Assembly (NCBI GenBank): GCA_023458755.1
Contig: JAEWYE010000020.1
Location: forward strand, 7,979 to 71,978
Direction of reading: 5' to 3'
Source: Bacillota bacterium
GTDB taxonomy: Bacteria > Bacillota > Clostridia > Oscillospirales > Acutalibacteraceae
Length of the DNA stretch: 64,000 nt
This document shows, in pieces, positions 57,732-64,000 of this stretch. Within the stretch, counting starts at the first letter, position 1; every line of letters begins with the position of its first letter. The position numbers and the translations under genes are program-made. The notes beneath the pieces were generated by a model. It made no database searches and was not told the origin of the DNA. It saw only the letters and a list, made by a program, of their open reading frames with translations.

Positions 57732-59507
57732 ATGTATTATTCAAGTGGAAACTATGAAGCGTTTGCTCGTCCGGTAAAACCGGATGGTGTCGATCACAAA
57801 TCCGCATATATTGTTGGTTCCGGTCTTGCAGCACTTGCGGCGGCATGCTTTCTTGTCCGTGACGGACAAATGAACGGAAAACGCGTGCATGTTCTTGAAA
57901 AAGATCCGATTCCGGGTGGCGCCTGTGACGGCTACCAATATAGCAATATCGGCTACGTCATGCGCGGCGGACGTGAAATGGATAACCATTTTGAGTGCAT
58001 GTGGGACCTTTTTCGTTCCATTCCGTCCATTGAAACAGAAGGCGTAAGCGTTTTGGATGAATATTACTGGCTTAATAAGCGTGACCCAAACTACTCCCTG
58101 ATGCGTGCGACTGTCAACCGCGGCCAGAATGCCCATACCGACGGGAAGTTCGGCTTATCTGACAAAGGTGCAATGGAAATCATGAAGCTGTTCTTTACGC
58201 CGGATGAAGAACTGTATGACAAGCCGATCACCGATGTATTTGACGAAGAGGTCTTAAACTCAAATTTCTGGATGTACTGGCGCACCATGTTTGCTTTTGA
58301 AAACTGGCACAGCGCACTGGAAATGAAACTGTACATAAAGCGCTTTATCCATCATATCGGTGGACTGCCCGATTTTAAGGCACTTCGCTTCACAAAGTAT
58401 AATCAGTATGAGTCCATGATTCTTCCGATGATTAAGTATTTGGAAGCACATGACGTTCAATTCCATTACGGCACCAAGGTTGTAAATGTTGCGTTTGATA
58501 TTCAAAAGGAAAAGAAAATTGCAAAACGAATCGATATTCTTCGCGACGGCAGCGAGGAGTCCATCGATTTGACGGAGAATGATTTACTGTTTATTACAAA
58601 CGGCGGATGTGTGGAGAATTCCTCCATCGGTGACCAAAACCATCCGGCTCCGTTCAACAAAGAGATTAAAGAAGGCGGCGGTTGGGATATGTGGCGCAGA
58701 ATTGCAGCACAAGACCCTTCGTTTGGTCATCCTGACAAGTTCTGCAGCGATCCCGAATTGAGCAACTGGATGTCTGCGACCGTTACGACACTCGATGATA
58801 GAATTCCGCCTTATATACAAAACATCTGTAAGCGCGACCCGTTCAGCGGCAAAGTGGTTACCGGCGGTATTGTCACCGCTCGGGATTCCAACTGGCTGCT
58901 CAGCTGGACATTCAACCGCCAGCCGCAGTTCCGAAATCAGCCGAAAGAGCAGCTGGTCGGCTGGATTTACGGCCTTTTCAGCGACAAGCCGGGCAACTAT
59001 GTAAAAAAGCCGATGCGTGAATGCACCGGTAAAGAAATTTGCATGGAGTGGCTGTACCACATGGGTGTACCGGAAAGTGAAATTGAAGAGCTTGCCGAAA
59101 ACAGTGCCAATACCGTACCATGCATGATGCCTTACATTACCGCGTTCTTTATGCCGCGCAGAAATGGTGACCGTCCAGCCGTTGTGCCGGAGGGCAGTGT
59201 GAACTTTGCGTTCCTCGGTCAGTTTGCCGAAACGGTACGCGACACCATTTTTACGACCGAGTATTCTATCCGTACCGGTATGGAAGCGGTTTACACTTTG
59301 CTGGATATCGACCGCGGCGTGCCGGAGGTTTGGGGCAGTGTATACGATGTACGGGATCTGTTAAATTCCACCGTTCAGCTGCGGGACGGGAAAAAGGTCA
59401 CGGATATGAATCAGGGGTTGCTTGAAAAGCTGGCACTGAAGGCCATGCTGAAAAAAACAGAAGGCACGGATATCGAAAAGCTGCTGAAGGAATACAAGCT
59501 GATTTAA
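57732..59507 (+). CDS. ohyA: Oleate hydratase (myosin-cross-reactive antigen family)
   Basis: A 591-residue FAD-dependent hydratase that adds water to the 9-10 double bond of unsaturated fatty acids, forming 10-hydroxy fatty acids; a detoxification role has been proposed in gut bacteria. The dinucleotide-binding motif AYIVGSGLAALAAACFLVRD (residues ~25-44) and the FAD/active-site loop VMRGGREMDNHFECMWDLFR are present, with the family's full length and the C-terminal FAEFTEYSIRTG-type block (TIFTTEYSIRTGMEAVY). AGGAGG precedes ATG 57732. It has its own promoter and terminator. Confidence 0.95.
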   Translation: MYYSSGNYEAFARPVKPDGVDHKSAYIVGSGLAALAAACFLVRDGQMNGKRVHVLEKDPIPGGACDGYQYSNIGYVMRGGREMDNHFECMWDLFRSIPSIETEGVSVLDEYYWLNKRDPNYSLMRATVNRGQNAHTDGKFGLSDKGAMEIMKLFFTPDEELYDKPITDVFDEEVLNSNFWMYWRTMFAFENWHSALEMKLYIKRFIHHIGGLPDFKALRFTKYNQYESMILPMIKYLEAHDVQFHYGTKVVNVAFDIQKEKKIAKRIDILRDGSEESIDLTENDLLFITNGGCVENSSIGDQNHPAPFNKEIKEGGGWDMWRRIAAQDPSFGHPDKFCSDPELSNWMSATVTTLDDRIPPYIQNICKRDPFSGKVVTGGIVTARDSNWLLSWTFNRQPQFRNQPKEQLVGWIYGLFSDKPGNYVKKPMRECTGKEICMEWLYHMGVPESEIEELAENSANTVPCMMPYITAFFMPRRNGDRPAVVPEGSVNFAFLGQFAETVRDTIFTTEYSIRTGMEAVYTLLDIDRGVPEVWGSVYDVRDLLNSTVQLRDGKKVTDMNQGLLEKLALKAMLKKTEGTDIEKLLKEYKLI

Positions 59508-59557
59508 TATCGCATTCACTATTTACGAGCATATGATGTTTAGATTTCAGCCCGAAG

Positions 59558-59589
59558 CGCCTGTAAGATTCGCTCTTACAGGCGTTTTT
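59558..59589 (+). terminator. Oleate hydratase terminator
   Basis: CGCCTGTAAG / CTTACAGGCG (59558-59567 and 59575-59584), followed by TTTTTG. Confidence 0.9.
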
Positions 59590-59824
59590 GTGTTAATTTG
59601 CTTTACAGAACGGCTTCGGATAATTTTGCTAGAAGAAGCTCGTCCGGAGGGATAAAATTCCTTCTATTTGTGTAGAATCAGAGATAGGGGCCTTGCTATT
59701 TCAACTTGATTTGGCATAAAAGAATCAAGAAGGAAATAGAATTTGAAGTGCGGGGGTCATTGTGATATAATTTTGGTAATATTGGTGTTGTATATCAGAT
59801 TATGACAGAATATCGGAGGCGTGA
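59590..59824 (+). other. Intergenic region before the transglutaminase gene
   Basis: About 235 bp, no gene seen. TATTTCAACTTGATTTGG and a TGATATAAT extended -10 (59763-59771) are the only signals; GGAGG lies just before the ATG. Confidence 0.5.
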
Positions 59825-61246
59825 ATGAAAAGATTTTTTTCTGCCGTTGCGTCTGTTCTCATATGTGCAGCGCTTATCGTGGTTGTCGGCTTAATCGTAT
59901 ATCAGGGCGGCTATTTAGACAAATTTTTGTCGGATAATTCGTTCCTGAATCCGGAAAATGTGGCGAGCACATTGTTAAAGCATACTTCAAGCGAAAAGCA
60001 GGCCATAAAAGACGGGACTCTTGCAACCCAAAAAATCGAAATAGACTCCAAAGCAGCCGGTGACGTTCGTGTTCCGGTCACACAGAAGGTGGCTGCTCCG
60101 GGCAGTTATGGGTATTTGGCGCAGCAGAGCGGTTTATCGGATATGAAAACCGCGCAGATGCAGAAACTTTATCACGCGCTCGTCCAAAATTCTTATTCTG
60201 TCACCCAGCAGAAAAACGATAAGGGATATTACAATGTTGCACAGACCGTTGTGAAAAATGCGACACTGGATGAACGTAATATTCGTATCGCCATTACCGC
60301 GTTTAAAAATGACAATCCTCAAATTTTTTGGATTGCAAACGTTTACAGCTATACGTATCAAGGGAACGATACGGTAGTACAGCTGTACTCTTATATTCCG
60401 GCGAATGAATGCAATCAAATGGTTGCACAGCTCAATGCAAAAGTAAGCAAAATTGTTGCCGCATTGCCGAAAAACTTATCGGAGTTTAACCGTGAACTTA
60501 TGCTGTATGATACCATGGCAAAGTCCTGCACATATGATGATGCCGCGGCGGCGAACAGCGAGCTTTGGCAGGCTTATACCGCATACGGCACCTTGGTGGA
60601 CGGCAAGGCGGTATGTGAAGGGTATTCCCGCGCCATGCAGCTGCTGTTAAGTTATGCCGATATGCAGTGCAGACTTGTAAACGGCGAGGGACAAAACACG
60701 CTGCACATGTGGAATCTTGTCTATGTGAGCAATGCCTGGTATCACCTTGACGCAACCTGGAACGATGATGATCAAATTGAAAGCCATGATTATTTTAATT
60801 TGAGTGATGCCGCAATTCTTGCCGACCACGAAATCAGTCCGCAGGTTTCGTCTCTTACGAATGATGAAATCAACGGAAAAAACGGTTCCCAGCAGGTTTC
60901 CTACAATCTTTCCCTGCCTGCCTGCAAATCGAACGAACAAAATTATTACCGGGTAAAGGGTATTCCGATTCAGAGTTTTACCGCCAGCGCGGATAAGAAT
61001 GTGGTTTCGGCTCTTGCCGCGGCTGCTAAGCGGCACGACAAGTATGTTTCTTTTTTTATTGGAGACACAATGGATTATGAGGATGCCATCGACAAGCTTT
61101 TCCACAATTCACCCTATAAATATTTGTATTATGTAAAGGCGGCAAACAAACTAGCGGGGGATAAGAATCATATCCAATACAATCAGACTGTATTTTTTGA
61201 AGCAAAGGCCAGCCGCGGGGTAACGCTGAAGCTTAGCTACGAGTAA
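59825..61246 (+). CDS. Transglutaminase-like domain protein, membrane-anchored
   Basis: A 473-residue protein with an N-terminal signal anchor (residues ~4-27, FFSAVASVLICAALIVVVGL), a ~190-residue region without known motifs, then a transglutaminase-like cysteine-protease fold: catalytic Cys in DGKAVCEGYSRAMQLLL (~residue 262), His in NTLHMWNLVYV and Asp in WYHLDATWND. Secreted relatives act on peptides or wall proteins; the substrate is unknown. The C-terminal ~120 residues are unassigned. ATG 59825 follows GGAGGCG. Confidence 0.82.
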   Translation: MKRFFSAVASVLICAALIVVVGLIVYQGGYLDKFLSDNSFLNPENVASTLLKHTSSEKQAIKDGTLATQKIEIDSKAAGDVRVPVTQKVAAPGSYGYLAQQSGLSDMKTAQMQKLYHALVQNSYSVTQQKNDKGYYNVAQTVVKNATLDERNIRIAITAFKNDNPQIFWIANVYSYTYQGNDTVVQLYSYIPANECNQMVAQLNAKVSKIVAALPKNLSEFNRELMLYDTMAKSCTYDDAAAANSELWQAYTAYGTLVDGKAVCEGYSRAMQLLLSYADMQCRLVNGEGQNTLHMWNLVYVSNAWYHLDATWNDDDQIESHDYFNLSDAAILADHEISPQVSSLTNDEINGKNGSQQVSYNLSLPACKSNEQNYYRVKGIPIQSFTASADKNVVSALAAAAKRHDKYVSFFIGDTMDYEDAIDKLFHNSPYKYLYYVKAANKLAGDKNHIQYNQTVFFEAKASRGVTLKLSYE

Positions 61247-61295
61247 ACAGGCAGAACGCATATCCAACCGGAATCCCCTATATAATAGAAGATAC

Positions 61296-61388
61296 AGTCA
61301 GTTAATTTGAAAACAATGCCAATCTCCAAGTGTAAAATCCATATGTCAAAGATTTTGCGCTTGCTTCTTGGATGTTTTCTAAAGTTAA
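61296..61388. repeat. ~92-bp structured repeat, copy 2
   Basis: Second copy of the element at 57463, ending 30 bp before folE. CAAGTGTAAAATC pairs with GATTTTGCGCTTG at all 13 positions; substitutions relative to copy 1 keep or improve pairing. Confidence 0.65.
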
Positions 61389-61417
61389 AGGGAATTTTAA
61401 ATACGTGAGGAAATAAC

Positions 61418-61990
61418 ATGAATCAAGAAAAAATAGAACAGGCGGTTCACGATTTACTGGTTGCGGTGGGCGAAAACCCACAGCGCGAGGGACTATTGGA
61501 AACTCCAAAACGAGTGGCAAATATGTACGCCGAAATATTTTCCGGTCTGGAGACGGACCCGAAGCAGTTTTTAAAAATTTTCAACGAGCCGCAGCAGCAC
61601 GATGAACTGGTTCTTGTGCGCGACATTCCGCTTTATTCGGTTTGTGAGCATCATTTACTTCCGTTTATCGGCAAGGCACACATTGCGTACATTCCGAAAA
61701 ACGGCAAAATTATCGGGCTTTCCAAATTTGCACGAATTGTGGATTGCTTTGCTAAACGCCCGCAGGTGCAGGAACGCCTGACCGCGCAGGTTGCGGATTT
61801 TCTCTATGAAAATCTGGAACCTTACGGGGTTGCTGTTTTAATAGAGGCGGAGCATCTTTGCATGACTATGCGCGGAGCGCGTGCGGCAGGCTCTAAGACC
61901 CAGACATCCGCTTTGCGCGGAATTATGCGAACGGACGCAAAAACACGTGCGGAGGTAATGTCACTGTTAACAGGGGGCACCAGATCATGA
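61418..61990 (+). CDS. folE: GTP cyclohydrolase I
   Basis: A 190-residue FolE (type IA) opening GTP to 7,8-dihydroneopterin triphosphate, the entry to folate synthesis. Motifs: REGLLETPKRVANMYAEIFS, the zinc ligands in SVCEHHLLPF (Cys, His) and EAEHLCMTMRG (Cys), and KTQTSALRG. The length is standard. The ATG at 61418 follows GAGGAAATAAC. It is the first gene of a four-gene folate operon, with overlapping or abutting junctions throughout. Confidence 0.96.
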   Translation: MNQEKIEQAVHDLLVAVGENPQREGLLETPKRVANMYAEIFSGLETDPKQFLKIFNEPQQHDELVLVRDIPLYSVCEHHLLPFIGKAHIAYIPKNGKIIGLSKFARIVDCFAKRPQVQERLTAQVADFLYENLEPYGVAVLIEAEHLCMTMRGARAAGSKTQTSALRGIMRTDAKTRAEVMSLLTGGTRS

Positions 61991-62814
61991 AAACGTTTCA
62001 GGCAGGAAAATTTTCACTGCCGCTGAATGAAAAAACGTACATAATGGGAATACTGAATGTGACGCCGGACTCCTTTTCGGACGGCGGCCTTTTTTTCAGC
62101 ACCGAAAAGGCGGTGGAGCATGCGCTTGAAATGCGGGAGCAGGGTGCGGATATTATTGATATCGGTGCCCAGTCTACACGCCCCGGTTATACACCGATTC
62201 CGCCGGAGCAGGAATGGGAGCGGCTTGAGCCGGTATTACGCGCGCTTCGCGGCAGACTCGATGCACCGGTTTCGGTGGATACGTATTTCCCGCAGGTGGC
62301 GCAGGCCGCGTTGGAAAACGGAGCAGATATTATCAATGATATTCACGGCTTTACGGACGAAGGAATGTTCAAGGTTGCCGCCTGTTCCGACTGTGGGTGT
62401 ATCATCATGCATCCCTGCGGAGCAGAGGGCAGTATTTTAACCGCGATTCGTTCTTTTTTTTCGGAGAAACACAAAGAAGCGCTGGCAAACGGCATATCGC
62501 AAAACCGCATCTGCTTTGACCCCGGTGTCGGATTTGGAAAAACACTGGAGCAAAACTACCAAATTCTCGCCAATGTGGAGCAAATCAAATTTGGCGGCTG
62601 TGCGTTTCTTATGGCGGCTTCACGCAAACGTGTAATCGGTGTCCCGTGCGGGAATCCTCCGTTTGAGGAACGGTTATACGGAACGATTGCCGCGCATACT
62701 CTTGCAATGGCGGGGGGCGCGGATATTCTGCGTGTGCATGATGTTGCGCAGGCTGTTCAGGCGGCAAAAGTAGCGGATGCCGTTCTTCACGCAAAACAGG
62801 AGCGGGGTGATTAG
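61987..62814 (+). CDS. folP: Dihydropteroate synthase
   Basis: A 275-residue TIM-barrel enzyme joining pABA with the pterin pyrophosphate; the sulfonamide target. Motifs: MGILNVTPDSFSDGG, DIIDIGAQSTRPGYTPI, SVDTYFPQVAQAALENGADI, FDPGVGFGKT and MAASRKRVIG. It overlaps folE by 4 nt (ATGA) and abuts folB. Confidence 0.96.
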   Translation: MKTFQAGKFSLPLNEKTYIMGILNVTPDSFSDGGLFFSTEKAVEHALEMREQGADIIDIGAQSTRPGYTPIPPEQEWERLEPVLRALRGRLDAPVSVDTYFPQVAQAALENGADIINDIHGFTDEGMFKVAACSDCGCIIMHPCGAEGSILTAIRSFFSEKHKEALANGISQNRICFDPGVGFGKTLEQNYQILANVEQIKFGGCAFLMAASRKRVIGVPCGNPPFEERLYGTIAAHTLAMAGGADILRVHDVAQAVQAAKVADAVLHAKQERGD

Positions 62815-63189
62815 TTGGGAAAAATACTTATAAAAGGTCTGCGAGTATTCGCTTATCACGGAGTGAATCCGGAAGAAAAGCTGGACGGCCAGATGTTTGA
62901 ACTCGATATTGCAATGGAAACGAATTTGTCCGCGGCAGGGGAATCCGACGACCTGAACGATACCGTAAATTACGCGAAGGCAATGAAAACCGCTATCCGC
63001 GTAATGAACGAGAAATCGTATGATTTGCTGGAAAAGGCGGCACAAAGGGTGGCTGACCAAATTCTTACCGAGTATTCGTCTGTTTTATCCGTCGATGTAC
63101 TTTTGAAAAAACCGGAGGCACCCATCAAGGCGGATTTTGATTATGTTGCGGTTCAAATTACAAGATTGAGGAGTGATTTGCGTGCATAA
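62815..63189 (+). CDS. folB: Dihydroneopterin aldolase
   Basis: A 124-residue FolB: IKGLRVFAYHGVNPEEKLDG, DLNDTVNYAKAMKTAIRVMN, YDLLEKAAQRVADQIL and the catalytic lysine in VLLKKPEAPIKADF. It releases glycolaldehyde to give 6-hydroxymethyl-7,8-dihydropterin. The start is TTG 62815, directly after the folP stop, with GGAGCGGGG inside the end of folP as ribosome-binding site. It overlaps folK by 8 nt. Confidence 0.93.
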   Translation: MGKILIKGLRVFAYHGVNPEEKLDGQMFELDIAMETNLSAAGESDDLNDTVNYAKAMKTAIRVMNEKSYDLLEKAAQRVADQILTEYSSVLSVDVLLKKPEAPIKADFDYVAVQITRLRSDLRA

Positions 63190-63658
63190 GGCAGTGTTGG
63201 GGCTGGGTACAAATTTAGGCAGGCGTGAGGAGAATATCCGCGCGGCAATTCATGCGATTGAATTGCTGCCGGACACCACAGTCATTTCGAAGTCCAGTCT
63301 ATATGAAACAAAGCCGTTCGATGTCACCACGCAGCAGGGGGATTATCTGAACTGCTGTATTTGTGTGCTGACCGAATTCTCGCCCAAGGTGCTGCTGGGT
63401 GCCTGCCTTGGTGTAGAAGCGGCTATGGGGCGTGAACGCACCGAATGGCATGGTGAGCGCGTGATTGACATTGATCTGCTGCTTTATGAAGGCAAGACAA
63501 ACAGTGACAAGGAGCTTACGCTGCCACATCCTCAAAATTTGAAACGCGCTTTCGTACTGGTTCCGTTAAGCGATATCTTCCCAGATAAGAAAGCGCTTGG
63601 ACTGGACTTTGCTGCCGCTTTGGATAAGTTGGATTGTACCGGAGTAGCGCGCTTATAA
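63182..63658 (+). CDS. folK: 6-hydroxymethyl-7,8-dihydropterin pyrophosphokinase
   Basis: A 158-residue HPPK: AVLGLGTNLGRREENIRAAI, YETKPFDVTTQQGDYLNCCI, MGRERTEWHGERVIDIDLLL and LPHPQNLKRAFVLVPL, which hold the pterin- and ATP-binding residues. It supplies the substrate of FolP. GTG 63182 is chosen (about 9 nt after GAGGAG) over GTG 63173. folC and pABA genes are not in the window. Confidence 0.94.
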   Translation: MHKAVLGLGTNLGRREENIRAAIHAIELLPDTTVISKSSLYETKPFDVTTQQGDYLNCCICVLTEFSPKVLLGACLGVEAAMGRERTEWHGERVIDIDLLLYEGKTNSDKELTLPHPQNLKRAFVLVPLSDIFPDKKALGLDFAAALDKLDCTGVARL

Positions 63659-63686
63659 AATAAATCAAAAAATATGACGAAAAGCG

Positions 63687-63715
63687 TTGACAAGAGTAGA
63701 ATAGAGTGGTATTAT
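63687..63715 (+). promoter_or_regulatory. rrn-type promoter P1
   Basis: TTGACA (63687-63692), a 17-bp spacer and TATTAT (63710-63715). First of four evenly arranged strong promoters after folK. Confidence 0.75.
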
Positions 63716-63749
63716 AGCTAAGCCGTCAAAAACGGGGCGAAAAAAATGC

Positions 63750-63778
63750 TTGACATCAGGGCGCAGAAATGCTAAAAT
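63750..63778 (+). promoter_or_regulatory. rrn-type promoter P2
   Basis: TTGACA (63750-63755), a 17-bp spacer and TAAAAT (63773-63778). Confidence 0.8.
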
Positions 63779-63816
63779 GTTAAACATTCCGCCGCAAATG
63801 AAAGTGAAAAAAACTC

Positions 63817-63845
63817 TTGACAAACCTTGAGTGGTGTGGTAAGAT
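63817..63845 (+). promoter_or_regulatory. rrn-type promoter P3
   Basis: TTGACA (63817-63822), a 17-bp spacer and TAAGAT (63840-63845). Confidence 0.8.
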
Positions 63846-63882
63846 AATAAACGCTTTCGCAATTGAGAACAGAAAAAAGTGC

Positions 63883-63911
63883 TTGACAGATTAAACGAAA
63901 TATGTTAAGAT
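63883..63911 (+). promoter_or_regulatory. rrn-type promoter P4
   Basis: TTGACA (63883-63888), a 17-bp spacer and TAAGAT (63906-63911). The sequence that follows, with ACCTTGAAAATTAAACAACG, resembles pre-16S leaders of Clostridia; the 16S gene itself lies beyond the window. Confidence 0.8.
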
Positions 63912-64000
63912 AGAAGGCACTCTCCTGTGAACAATGACGGAGACAGGACCTTGAAAATTAAACAACGAAAAGAATTAAGGAACCCGTAATTTATTTGAGA

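Noticed and set aside
1..64000. CRISPR array
   Set aside because: No regularly spaced identical 25-40-bp repeats were seen; the repeats present are single, dispersed or only two to five copies with genes between.

Overview
The window looks like a chromosomal segment of a low-to-moderate-GC, spore-forming Clostridium-class Firmicute, most likely Oscillospirales/Ruminococcaceae-like. The evidence is the 3' end of spoVT at the left edge, the Firmicutes-type rimP-nusA-rnpM-ylxQ-infB-rbfA-nrnA-truB-ribF order, a GTP-type PEP carboxykinase, a single-chain glycyl-tRNA synthetase and sigma-A promoters of the TTGACA-17-TATAAT type. The species is an inference only.

Layout. 1-8.5 kb: end of spoVT, then the transcription/translation operon behind an extended -10 promoter and an attenuator-like hairpin. 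8.5-13 kb: a two-TM protein, rpsO and pnp (both with structured leaders) and an XRE regulator. 13-24 kb: proBA, a membrane protein, three coupled small genes, a phosphodiesterase, a phosphohexomutase, a DtxR-type regulator, a promoter-to-terminator unit that looks like a ~105-nt noncoding RNA, an Smr protein, two unknowns and dusB. 24-37.8 kb: polA, rlmA, a low-Mr phosphatase, rimI, tsaD, pckG, a PbuG-type permease, a TfoX-C protein, rsmE, an SDR, glyQS and gtrA. 38-43.3 kb: a GNAT enzyme, split coaB and coaC, an S58 peptidase and a two-gene transsulfuration/cysteine operon behind a consensus promoter flanked by two 16-bp direct repeats. 43.3-45.3 kb: a solitary CooS-like protein with non-standard metal ligands.

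45.3-49.6 kb is an accessory block: five consecutive small genes (TIGR04076, DUF2200, an ICMT-like methyltransferase, DUF1801, GNAT), each preceded by a copy of the same ~50-64 bp intergenic element, then an acyltransferase and a padR-DUF1048 pair. 49.7-56.8 kb holds tRNA-Pro-Thr-Tyr, a decayed mobile island (ICE-type proteins, an HsdR tail joined to an HTH region, a truncated DUF927 gene, a large serine recombinase), and then a second tRNA-Thr-Tyr pair preceded by a 12-bp copy of the tRNA-Pro 3' end.

56.9-64 kb: a TetR regulator, oleate hydratase, a transglutaminase-like protein, the folE-folP-folB-folK operon, and four tandem strong promoters running off the right edge, almost certainly those of an rRNA operon. 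A ~92-bp structured repeat occurs after the tetR gene and again before folE.

The items most worth a second look are the CooS-like protein with an altered C-cluster, the cassette-like array, the tRNA duplication around the island, the orphan RNA and the ~92-bp repeat.
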